DNA of 50,171 bases from contig NZ_JAERQD010000046.1 of the NCBI RefSeq assembly GCF_016735695.1, forward strand, positions 1-50,171, written 5' to 3'. Shown here in pieces: positions 1 to 7,336 of the stretch. The first letter of the stretch is position 1. Every line of letters begins with the position of its first letter. The stretch is from Microvirga zambiensis WSM3693 (GTDB lineage Bacteria; Pseudomonadota; Alphaproteobacteria; Rhizobiales; Beijerinckiaceae). The position numbers and the translations under genes are program-made. The notes under the pieces were generated by a model that was not told the DNA's origin, searched no databases, and worked only from the letters and a program-made list of their open reading frames with translations.

Positions 1-461
1 ACCTCGCGCAGCTGCTTCTGCTCGAGAAGCATGACCGCCCAGTCGCCGCGCCGGGCATAGACCGGGGTCAGATCGAACCCGAAGGCGTCGACCACCTGCC
101 CGGCCAGGTCCTTGACGGCAAAGCGCTTGCCGTTGGGCGAGTCCTTAGGGGTGACGAGCTGCAAGTCGACGAGCTGGCGCAGGATGCGCCGGATCGCCCG
201 CTCGGTCAGGCCGGTGCGGGTTATGAGATAATCGTTGGACGGCCAGACCAGCAGCCGCTCCCACTCCTGCTCGCCCCAGCAGGCCACGAGCTCGGACAGG
301 ACCGCGCGCTGGGCCGGCCTGAGCTCGAGGGCCTTGCCGGCATCCCGGGCTGCCGCAGAGAGTTCTTTTCGTGTTACGGTACGCCCGTTTTCGAGCGCAA
401 GCTTCCTTCCGGCCAGAGCGGCATGTCTCAGCCGCCGGCCTCCTGACGATGCAAGCTGCAT
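1..461 (-). CDS. repC: Plasmid replication initiator RepC, N-terminal part (runs off window)
   Basis: RepC initiates replication of repABC-type and repC-only replicons in alphaproteobacteria, acting on an origin usually placed inside repC itself. The visible N-terminal half reads LRPAQRAVLSELVACWGEQ, then LLVWPSNDYLITRTGLTERA, then a segment with KDSPNGKRFA and VDAFGFDLTPVYARRG. The WPS, KDSPNGKR and AFGFDL(S/T)P blocks are hallmarks of the RepC winged-helix domain. I chose the ATG at 461 (MQLASSGG...) because a GAGGG lies just upstream and RepC proteins commonly begin MQ with a GRR motif soon after. An in-frame ATG at 473 is the alternative. The C-terminal half lies outside the window. No repA or repB is seen upstream, where repB would normally end. 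Family call is from recognised motifs. Confidence 0.85.
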   Translation of the reverse strand, partial: MQLASSGGRRLRHAALAGRKLALENGRTVTRKELSAAARDAGKALELRPAQRAVLSELVACWGEQEWERLLVWPSNDYLITRTGLTERAIRRILRQLVDLQLVTPKDSPNGKRFAVKDLAGQVVDAFGFDLTPVYARRGDWAVMLLEQKQLRE

Positions 462-513
462 CGTACCCTCCATGTTGAGGGCAAAGCGGGAGTGCTCACC
501 GAAACCGATGCTC

Positions 514-543
514 TTGACAGTCAGTTTGTCGGGATGGCATAAG
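514..543 (+). promoter_or_regulatory. Candidate ctRNA promoter
   Basis: A perfect TTGACA -35 hexamer (514-519) is followed after 17-18 bases by an A/T-containing -10-like hexamer (GCATAA or CATAAG, 537-543). It points away from repC, on the strand opposite to repC, which is where the antisense ctRNA promoter of repABC replicons sits. The -10 is weak by consensus and the transcription start is inferred at about 549. Confidence 0.55.
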
Positions 544-548
544 GAGGT

Positions 549-627
549 TGCAAAACGTTCCGAATGCCCACCCTCGCGGTGGTCTCCAAAGGCCCTCGAA
601 GTTTCCAGCTTCGTGGGCCTTTTGCTT
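549..627 (+). ncRNA. Candidate antisense ctRNA (inc RNA) opposite the repC leader
   Basis: In repABC plasmids a short antisense RNA made from the repB-repC intergenic region binds the repC leader and limits copy number; it sets incompatibility. Here the plus-strand segment downstream of a TTGACA promoter can form two hairpins. The small one has arms CCACC (568-572) and GGTGG (578-582). The large one ends in T residues and looks like an intrinsic terminator (588-623). The RNA would be about 75-80 nt, close to the size of known ctRNAs, and fully antisense to the repC leader. Its ends are inferred, not measured. Confidence 0.6.
588..627 (+). terminator. Intrinsic terminator of the candidate ctRNA
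   Basis: The arms AAAGGCCC (588-595) and GGGCCTTT (615-622) pair. After one T-T mismatch, CGAAG (597-601) pairs with CTTCG (609-613) around a 7-base loop. The 3' side runs into TTTTGCTTT. The T-rich tail is on the plus strand, so it ends the antisense transcript rather than the repC message. Confidence 0.7.
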
Positions 628-635
628 TGCCTGGT

Positions 636-857
636 TTACGTCACGATCTTCATCTCCTTCCGGACGAAGGCTGCTTCGAGAGCATGGGCGATGGCGACTT
701 GGCGAGAGGGGAAGAGCCCGCGCTCGACTGCTTCGTCGATCGCAGTGCCGATTTCCCGCGGAAGCCAAACATTGGTTTCCCGGTCTCCCCGCTCGCGGCG
801 GGTTTGACGGAGACGTTGAGCCCGCTTTCGACTCCCTGCATCAGCCATTTCGTCCAC
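636..857 (-). CDS. Small ribbon-helix-helix-like DNA-binding protein
   Basis: A 73-residue basic protein (70 if the internal ATG at 848 is used; the upstream start is GTG). It contains RKRAQRLRQTRRERGD followed by a short beta-like stretch NVWLPREIG, then two helices (TAIDEAVERGLFPSRQVAIAHALEAAF). This is the pattern of small MetJ/Arc-type RHH repressors, which bind DNA as dimers through the strand. It lies immediately upstream of the ctRNA/repC leader, in the place where repB normally sits, so it could control the replication region or be the antitoxin-like remnant of a lost module. No toxin partner is visible. The function is inferred from the fold pattern only. Confidence 0.6.
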   Translation of the reverse strand: MDEMADAGSRKRAQRLRQTRRERGDRETNVWLPREIGTAIDEAVERGLFPSRQVAIAHALEAAFVRKEMKIVT

Positions 858-1821
858 CCATGATACTCGTAGCGATACGAGGATTGCCCGATTCTGAGTT
901 GGCTGTGGAGTCGCGCGTCAAGAATCCATTCACAATAGATCGATTATCCGTTGGAAAACTCGTTTAGGCAGAATCATTTAGCGCAAAATGCCGAATCAAT
1001 TCGCAAGTAAAGCCCTGGTTCCAAGCGGCTGGGCGTTATGCCCTTGATTCTACGTCGTGAGTTATCGAACCGACATCTCAATGCAGGCTCCGACGTTCTT
1101 CTCTAAGAGACTCGGCGTCTCGGCGTTGAAGACTGCACGTCAGTAGCAGACAGACCATTAATATTTGTGAGAGCTCAAGAACCTAGGTCCCAACAGGGGT
1201 GCCGGTTAAGTGCTCGCCTGTTTCATCGCCACTGGTGGCCCACACTTTCCTAGAGAGATGTCATAGTTGGCAGGACGCCTCCAGCGCGTAGCCCGTGTCT
1301 GGATGCGAGACCTCCTTAGCGTGAAATCGAATGGATCATATCAATAGCCATCATCTTGCCTCTTGTGGGAATGGTGGTTGTTCTCGTGGGCAAAGCGGTG
1401 GGGAGCCTTTGGGATCAGCCGAAAGTCTCTCGCCGGCAGATGTACGCCATGTTCACGGCCATCGGTCCCGTTGTGGTCTATAGGAGCCGGTGCGCTAGAC
1501 CGTGACGGGGCGAGGGACGCCTTAATGCATGCCGACCGCATGGACTCCGTAGCAATGAGTGTGACGCACTTCGCAAACCTCCTTGAAATCGGCCCGCAAG
1601 GTATAACCGTGCGAGCAATGGATGACAGACGTGGCGACAAACTGGATGAAGGCGAATGCGAGGTGCTCAAAGCGGGCCGCCAGGACAAGCGGCCGGAGAG
1701 CTTTCAGCCGCAAAGGCGATAAACTGTGGAGGGTCTGCATCCACTGCCAGCAATCCGCTTTCCTCACCACCGAACACTGGGAATGTAAGCGCGACGCGCC
1801 GTAGAGTTTGGTTCATCGCGT
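858..1821. other. Gene-poor degraded stretch
   Basis: I see no convincing gene here. Several overlapping short reading frames exist on both strands between 1341 and 1841. None has a recognisable domain, a clear ribosome-binding site or a length that would be unlikely by chance in GC-rich DNA. Together with the IS remnant that follows, it looks like a decayed insertion zone beside the replication region. Confidence 0.5.
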
Positions 1822-2080
1822 GGCACTGTTGCAGTACTTGAAAAGGGCATAACGAACCCAGTTCAATGGCCTTTTAAGCTGCAAGTCCGAAGAACTTCTC
1901 AATGAGACAGATTTTGCCTGTCGCCTGACGTTTCCGCTGGATGCAATGACCATGGCGGATCATGCACATGATTTCAAAGCCCGTCAGGGTCGCGGCGGCG
2001 GTTTCCATGGTCTAAAAGCCACGCGTTGGACTGATCATGCGCTTGAGCGGGTTCCGTTGCAAACCCCGACGTAGGTCAAG
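1822..2080 (-). mobile_element. IS6-family insertion sequence remnant (one end)
   Basis: The end GGCACTGTTGCA at 1822-1833 matches the terminal inverted repeat of the IS6/IS26 family, and the last part of an IS6-type transposase reads inward on the minus strand. Only this end survives; homology fades near 2080 and no second inverted repeat is seen nearby. The element is therefore a fragment that cannot move by itself. Confidence 0.65.
1874..2074 (-). pseudogene. IS6-family transposase C-terminal fragment
   Basis: Reading the minus strand gives RNPLKRMISPTRGF, a TAG stop, then TMETAAATLTGFEIMCMIRH and, near the end, KICLIEKFFGLAA followed by TAA. This corresponds to the last helix region of the IS6 DDE transposase (typically ...GFK-x-F-x-x-A-x-x-T-x-x-G-x-E-x-x-x-x-I-R-K). 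The TAG replaces the expected Lys codon after GF, so the fragment carries a nonsense mutation as well as a large N-terminal loss. The family call rests on this block together with the inverted repeat. Confidence 0.65.
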
Positions 2081-2285
2081 AAACTGCCGGAGATGACCTC
2101 AGGTTAGGCGGCCACGTCGAAGAGAGCTACAGGCGTCCTGACCCAGCTTCGAATCTTCTACAATCAACCCGCAAGGGGTCCGCTAGCAAGCTGCGGCCGT
2201 CCGGCTTCGCATCCCGGTGATCGCGCCCGGAGCCGGTCCTTCAAGGAGCCATCGAGCGGGAATTGGCCTGCTCCGGATAGAGCCT

Positions 2286-2468
2286 TCAAAAATGTCGCAC
2301 GATCTTTCCATTGTCCAGAACCACGCCTTCCAGCTCACCCGCACCCTGATGGTCCCGGTCACGGTCATAAAGTCCGGCGACTAATAAGGGCCCTCCGACG
2401 AACTCGACGACGGCGACGACCTCGAACTCATCCACAAATTCGATCCCTACGATCGCCGGCCGGCTCAT
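2286..2468 (-). CDS. Possible small hypothetical protein
   Basis: A 60-residue frame rich in acidic and aliphatic residues (starting MSRPAIVGIEFVDEFEVVAV and ending VVLDNGKIVRHF). I do not recognise it. It has no strong ribosome-binding site and lies between an IS fragment and a pseudogene, so it may be a fragment of a larger lost gene or a chance frame. Confidence 0.25.
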   Translation of the reverse strand: MSRPAIVGIEFVDEFEVVAVVEFVGGPLLVAGLYDRDRDHQGAGELEGVVLDNGKIVRHF

Positions 2469-2650
2469 TGAGCCGGTTCCGTAGGCGCCGCGTCAGCCTC
2501 GTGGCGCCTACGCTGAGGTCAAAGACGCGCTCGGTCTGGAAGCGCGCGCCCCGTTAATCCAATTCTGGACGCCCTCCCGCCGACCTGGCGCCACGAGATC
2601 CCGTCTGCACCCCCTGCACTTGCCGCGGTCACCTGCCGCAGACACGACGA

Positions 2651-4252
2651 TCACGTCTCGATCGCCGTTTGGACAGCTACGGCCACTTCCACAGGCGTGA
2701 AGATGTCAACGTTCGAGCCGGGCGCCCGAATCGTCACGACCAGGGCGTATCGCGCTCGCGCGTCGAAGCGTTCAAGGTAAGGTTTCTCCTTCCACCAGCC
2801 GCCGACCGGGAACACCCCGATCGCATCACGTTCGGCAAGATCGGCGGCGCTGCCGGACCAGAAGTCGGCATGCAGTGAGCCGCGATCGCGAAACGTGCCG
2901 AGCAGCCACTCCTCTCCGCCTCCGGCGGGAGCCCCTTCCTCCTCGTCGCGAGCAGCTTGGTTGATGCGGGCGCGGAACTCGTCGACTGTCTCGGTTGCCG
3001 CCTTCACTCTGAACCGCAGGCCATGCGACGCGTAGCGATGCCGGCGCGTCCATCCCCTTTCGCCAGGATTGGGCTCAACGAAATATGACAACGTCGCGCG
3101 GAGCTCAACCTGTGCCGCGCCAAGGGCACCGAGCTGCTCCCTCGGCCAAGGCAAGCGATGCAACTTCATGTCGCGGGTCTTTGCGGCCGACCCGCCCTCT
3201 CGCTGAAAGGGCTGCAACTCGTCTTCGACAATGAGCGTCAGGTCATTCACCGTCGACAGGAGCGCGCGCCCCAGATCTGGCACACCGTACCCGTAGCGGC
3301 GCACCAACGCCTGGAGTTGGCCCTTCGCGCCGTTGCACCCATCGATACGGACGCGCATTGCAGGGGTCCACTCGGCCGAGTGGACGATCAGCGCACGCAC
3401 CGTTTCAGGCCACAATCCCGGGCGCGCCGACAATATCTGTCCCGCCATGCGGGCCGCATGCGCTGTCGCCGCGCTCGTATCGCCGAGGGTCGTGAAGTGG
3501 CGCAGCTCGGGACGAAAGTGGGTGGTCAGGATCTGCAAGTCATCGATCGCTTCACCCGGCAATGTCCCGTCATGAGCGAGATTACCGCCCTCGAAGACAA
3601 CGTCGGGCTTCACTGGCCACTGCCGGCCCCACACGACCGACGTGCGGCTGCGCGGAGAGAGCTCACCCGCCGCCGCGATCGCCGCATAGCCCGCGAAGGC
3701 GGGATCAATGATGTCGACCTTCTCCGTGAATGCGCCGACCGTCAGCGCGTTCCAAGCCTGGGCGGGGTCATCGACCGCCTCCAGATCGTTCCGCGTCAGA
3801 TGATCGGCCGGCACGAGGTCGTCACCGATATTGCCGGCCGACAGAATGATCAGACGTCGCTGCTCTTCCTCGAAACAGAGCTGATCGACTGCGGCCGACC
3901 ATGATGTCGGCCTTCCGCGCGCGGGGTTAGCGCTGGTGATAGCCATCGCAATGGCGCGGCGCCGGTTCGGCGCCTGGACCTCGGCGCGGGCGATCGCTTC
4001 GCCGGTTATCGCACCATAGAGTTCCGGTTCGTTGGCCCATCCGCGGGCGGAAGGATGCGGACGCTTTCAAGCCGAAATGGCAATGGGACAGGATCGCCTC
4101 CAGCCAGTACTGGCACCAGATCGCCATACAGGCCGACGCCGGCCATCCGGGTACCGTGGCCGCGCCATGCCGGCGTGTCGTCGCTGCCCCAGGCCGGCTT
4201 GATCGTGTGCCAGTCCTCGGCGGCAAGCGCGGGTTCGATCAGCGGATGGGTC
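2651..4252 (-). pseudogene. S8 (subtilisin-like) peptidase, N-terminally truncated and frameshifted
   Basis: The main frame (2651-3946, about 430 residues) has the subtilase oxyanion block ILSAGNIG and the catalytic-Ser block LGDTSAATAHAARMAG. It then has a long C-terminal region (VRALIVHSAEWTPAM, YGYGVPDLGRAL, PWPREQLGALG) of the large cytoplasmic S8 peptidases that often lie next to an AAA ATPase gene. Upstream, in a different frame, comes the catalytic-His block GHGTRMAGVGLYGDL (about 4150) and LESVRILPPADG. Near 4030-4040 the frame shifts, joining ADG to NEPELYGAITGEAIARAEVQ. Homology starts at SGVRRTHPLIEPALAAEDW; the residue before SGV, where the catalytic Asp belongs, is Arg. The gene thus lacks its N-terminus and Asp. 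No ATPase partner is present. Substrate unknown. Confidence 0.75.
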
Positions 4253-4585
4253 CGCCTGACCCCGCTTCTTGAACCCCGCCGCGAGCGGCAGGAGATGATT
4301 GGTCACTCCACGAGTTCGGAGGATCGACGCGGCCATGGTCGACCCCAGGATAGCTGCCAGATAGCAGACGCTAATGCTCTACCAAGCCCCTCGATGGCTG
4401 CTCTCCAAAGGATGGGACCGACCTGGCTCTCGGTAACATGGCTAGGCCGGTGCGCTCAACCTGTGGGTGGTATCGTACCCCAATTTTCCGAGACCGGCGC
4501 GCCTGCGATCAACTTGTCCTGGTGGCTTGTTACGAGCGTGTTGTCGTGGGGGAACAATAGCCAAGGCATTATGCGATGTCTGCCG
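4253..4585. other. Intergenic stretch with no recognised gene
   Basis: This lies between the truncated S8 peptidase pseudogene and the 3' end of the GntR regulator. Short frames are present on both strands but none shows family motifs. It probably contains the deletion or insertion boundary that removed the peptidase N-terminus. Confidence 0.4.
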
Positions 4586-5287
4586 CTACGCTAAACCTTC
4601 AGCGGCTGCGTATGCAGATAAAACATCTTTGATGCTTCGACCGTCGTCTGTTGGGAGCAAGGCGCGTGTCGTTATCGAGTCGAGATGGTGTCGCATGAGC
4701 GTAACCGCCTCGTCAGTCTTGCCGGCGACCAGCTTGTCGAGAAGGTCTTGATGCTCCGATACGGCGCATTCGGACGAATGTGGTCTGCCATAAAGAGCGA
4801 GGATCAGCGAGCTGCGGGCAACCAGCTCGTTCACGTAGCGGATAAGGCTGGCATTATGTGTCATTTGTGCAAGGAGCGTATGGAACTCGCCTGCCAGCCG
4901 AATGGAAGCTGCATGCTCCGTCTTGGCAGCTTCCTCGGCTCGAATATGGGTGGAAAGCGCATCAATTTGCTCTTGCATTAACCTACCCGAAAGTGTTTCC
5001 ACGACAAGGCGCTCCAGCGCCATTCGGGTCAAAAATAGGTTCCGGCCTTCCTCCAGAGTTGGCCGCGCAACTACCGCCCCCTTGTTCGGGCGCAAGTCGA
5101 CCAATCCCTCCTCGCTTAGGCGAACCAGTGCTTCGCGGACGAGTGTCCGGCTGACGCCCAACCGCTCGCCGATTGAATCCTCTGGAAGCTTTGTTCCGGG
5201 TGACAGGGCCTGATCGAGGATCGCCCGTTTCAGGGCGCGATGAACAGCCTGGGAGCGGCCACCCCCGTCCCTCCCTTTCTGTGCCAT
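4586..5287 (-). CDS. GntR-family transcriptional regulator, FadR/FCD subfamily
   Basis: A 233-residue regulator. Residues about 12-75 form the GntR winged helix (LKRAILDQALSPGTKLPEDS, GVSRTLVREALVRLSEEGLV, LRPNKGAVVARP). Residues about 85-215 form the all-helical FCD ligand-binding domain, with metal-site-like residues in GEFHTLLAQM and SEHQDLLDKL. The ATG at 5287 is preceded by GGAG at 8 bases, so the upstream extension to 5350 is unlikely to be translated. It is divergent from the peptide ABC operon starting at 5520. Repeats of the sequence TGCATACAA lie in the shared upstream region, so it most likely represses that operon and responds to the imported compound or a breakdown product. The ligand is unknown. 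Confidence 0.9.
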   Translation of the reverse strand: MAQKGRDGGGRSQAVHRALKRAILDQALSPGTKLPEDSIGERLGVSRTLVREALVRLSEEGLVDLRPNKGAVVARPTLEEGRNLFLTRMALERLVVETLSGRLMQEQIDALSTHIRAEEAAKTEHAASIRLAGEFHTLLAQMTHNASLIRYVNELVARSSLILALYGRPHSSECAVSEHQDLLDKLVAGKTDEAVTLMRHHLDSITTRALLPTDDGRSIKDVLSAYAAAEGLA

Positions 5288-5320
5288 TTTACAATCTCCA
5301 ACGCCAAGCCATCCCTCGAA

Positions 5321-5337
5321 TTGCATACAAATATTGT
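5321..5337. promoter_or_regulatory. Candidate GntR operator, site 1
   Basis: TTGCATACAAATATTGT lies 34 bases upstream of the GntR start. It shares TGCATACAA with the two sites at 5457-5466 and 5479-5499 and resembles the short A/T-flanked palindromes bound by FadR-type regulators. It is placed for autoregulation. Confidence 0.5.
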
Positions 5338-5456
5338 CTGTGTCCAGCAATTCGGCTGCATAGGAGCTTTGCGGTCTGACCCATAGGAGGCTTTAGCTCA
5401 TATTCTTCCATGAAAATGCCAGCTTAGCCACAAAAGCCCCTTTACGGGCTCGGTCA

Positions 5457-5499
5457 TTGTATGCAAGGTTTTCCGAGAAATGCATACAATAATTGCATT
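5457..5499. promoter_or_regulatory. Candidate GntR operator pair before the peptide ABC operon
   Basis: ATTGTATGCA (5457-5466) and TGCATACAAT (5481-5490) are exact inverted copies about 24 bases apart. The second sits in a longer near-palindrome running from AATGCAT to ATGCATT-like ends (5479-5499). They lie 20-60 bases upstream of the first permease start, where a repressor would block transcription. Confidence 0.55.
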
Positions 5500-5519
5500 C
5501 ACTGAGTCGGAGGAATTGC

Positions 5520-6461
5520 ATGCTTGCCTTCATCGCCAAGAGGGTGCTGAGCTTGATTCCCGTGATCGTGGTCGTGGCGATCGTGGTCTTCATGCTCTTG
5601 CGGCTAAGCCCTGGTGATCCTGCCGTCGTCATCGCGGGCGACAATGCCGACGCCGCGGCAATCGAGCGGATCCGCGTGTCACTCGGCCTGGACCAGCCGT
5701 TGGTCACCCAGTTTTTCATATGGGCTGGTTCCCTCCTCCAGGGAGATCTCGGGATTTCGATCTTCTCAAAGATCCCCGTGACGGACCTCATCCTGCAGCG
5801 CCTTGAGCCGACAGTCTCCCTTGCCCTGACGACTCTCTTTTTCGCGGTCGTGATTGCCGTTCCCCTCGGAACGATCGCAGGGGCCACTGCGGGGAGCTGG
5901 TTAGACCGGTCGTTGATGCTTGTGTCTGTCCTCGGCTTCTCAATCCCCGCTTTCGTGCTGGGCTACTGCCTCATCTATGTCTTCTCGCTCCAACTGCGCA
6001 TCCTGCCGGTTCAAGGCTTCTCCAGCATCAGGCAGGGAATTGGTCCTTTCCTGTCCACCATCGCGCTGCCGACGATGACGATGGGGCTTGCCTACCTGGT
6101 GCTGATCGCGCGCATCACCCGGGCGAGCGTCCTGGAAATGATGGGCGAGGATTTCATTCGCACTGCGCGGGCCAAAGGCGTGAAAGAGCGTATCGTTGTG
6201 ACCAGGCATGCGTTGCGCAATTCCGCCATACCGATCCTGACCGTCATCGGCATCGGCGTCGCACTCCTGATCAGCGGCGTCGTGGTGATCGAAACCGTGT
6301 TCAACATTCCCGGTGTTGGACGGCTGGTTGTCGATGCCATTCTGAAGCGCGACTACCCGGTCATTCAGGGCATCATCCTGATGTTTTCCGGGACATACGT
6401 TCTCATCAACCTGGCGATCGACATCGGTTACGCCTTCCTCGATCCAAGGGTGCGCTACTAA
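5520..6461 (+). CDS. Peptide-type ABC transporter permease (DppB/OppB-like)
   Basis: An inner-membrane subunit of 313 residues. It has the N-terminal FIAKRVLSLIPVIVVVAIVV helix and RLSPGDPAVVIAG motif typical of DppB, six predicted membrane spans, and the EAA loop EDFIRTARAKGVKERIV that contacts the ATPase. The ATG at 5520 follows GGAGGA at a good distance, so the nine extra residues upstream are not expected. Its stop overlaps the next permease start by one base (TAATG), showing translational coupling. The cluster continues with a second permease, a double ATPase and a binding protein. Substrate is not set by sequence; the family carries di- and oligopeptides, opines, glutathione and similar solutes. 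Confidence 0.92.
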   Translation: MLAFIAKRVLSLIPVIVVVAIVVFMLLRLSPGDPAVVIAGDNADAAAIERIRVSLGLDQPLVTQFFIWAGSLLQGDLGISIFSKIPVTDLILQRLEPTVSLALTTLFFAVVIAVPLGTIAGATAGSWLDRSLMLVSVLGFSIPAFVLGYCLIYVFSLQLRILPVQGFSSIRQGIGPFLSTIALPTMTMGLAYLVLIARITRASVLEMMGEDFIRTARAKGVKERIVVTRHALRNSAIPILTVIGIGVALLISGVVVIETVFNIPGVGRLVVDAILKRDYPVIQGIILMFSGTYVLINLAIDIGYAFLDPRVRY

Positions 6462-7333
6462 TGACCAATCTTGCTTCGCCTCCCCTCGCGTCGGTCTCCA
6501 CCAAGCGCTGGCCGCCGCCGTTCTTGCTCCATCCCTCTGTCTTCATCGGCGGGCTGCTCGTCACGATGATCATCCTTGTGGCGGTCCTCGCGCCGCTTCT
6601 CGGCACCGTCGATCCGAGCCGTATTGCTCCGAGCATGCGCCTGAAACCACCCTCGGAACTCGCCTGGTTCGGCACCGACCTGTACGGCCGCGATGTCTAT
6701 AGCCGTGCAATTTATGGCGCACGCAGTTCCATTCTCATCGGGCTCTGTGTCGCCGCCGCAGCACTGATCGGCGGCGTCGCCATCGGACTTGTGACCGGTT
6801 ACTTCCGCTGGGTCGACGCTGTGGTCATGCGCATCATGGACGGCCTGATGGCGATTCCGACCTTCCTGCTGGCGATCGCCTTGGTATCCCTGACGCGCGC
6901 CAACGTCGCAACTGTCATCGTCGCCCTGACGATCCCGGAAATTCCGCGTGTTGTCCGGTTGGTGCGCAGCGTCGTGTTGACCGTGCGCGAGGAGCCCTTC
7001 GTCGAAGCTGCCAAGACTGTGGGGACATCGACGCCCAAACTTCTCTGGCGTCATATCCTGCCCAGCACGACTGCGCCGCTGATGGTCCTCGGTACTTACA
7101 TCTGCGCGTCGGCGATCCTGATCGAAGCGGGCCTCAGCTTTCTCGGAACGGGGTTACCACCTGAAATCCCAAGTTGGGGCAACATGATCTCAGAAGGCCG
7201 GACCTTCTTCCAGGTTGCACCACGCCTCGTCTTCCTGCCGAGCCTTTTCTTGGCCCTGACGGTTCTTGGCATCAATCTTCTCGGAGACGGGCTACGCGAC
7301 ACGCTCGATCCTCGTATCGCAAAAAGGATGTGA
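6461..7333 (+). CDS. Peptide-type ABC transporter permease (DppC/OppC-like)
   Basis: The 290-residue partner of the preceding permease. It has the N-terminal DppC extension, one membrane span, the GTDLYGRDVYSRAIYGARSS motif that is nearly invariant in DppC proteins, five further spans, the EAA loop EEPFVEAAKTVGTSTPKLLW, and the C-terminal NLLGDGLRDTLDPR block. It forms the heterodimeric channel with the upstream product. The start overlaps the previous stop and the ATPase gene begins only a few bases after its own stop, so all are in one operon. Confidence 0.92.
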   Translation: MTNLASPPLASVSTKRWPPPFLLHPSVFIGGLLVTMIILVAVLAPLLGTVDPSRIAPSMRLKPPSELAWFGTDLYGRDVYSRAIYGARSSILIGLCVAAAALIGGVAIGLVTGYFRWVDAVVMRIMDGLMAIPTFLLAIALVSLTRANVATVIVALTIPEIPRVVRLVRSVVLTVREEPFVEAAKTVGTSTPKLLWRHILPSTTAPLMVLGTYICASAILIEAGLSFLGTGLPPEIPSWGNMISEGRTFFQVAPRLVFLPSLFLALTVLGINLLGDGLRDTLDPRIAKRM

Positions 7334-7336
7334 GAC

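Noticed and set aside
564..863. Plus-strand frames over the ctRNA region, preceded by AAGGAGG at 541-547
   Set aside because: The spacing from AGGAGG to the ATG at 564 is too long, the sequence shows no domain, and the terminator hairpin lies inside. The antisense RNA explanation fits better.
1341..1841. Possible genes in overlapping short frames on both strands
   Set aside because: No recognisable motif, poor ribosome-binding sites, and opposite-strand frames of similar length cancel each other as evidence.
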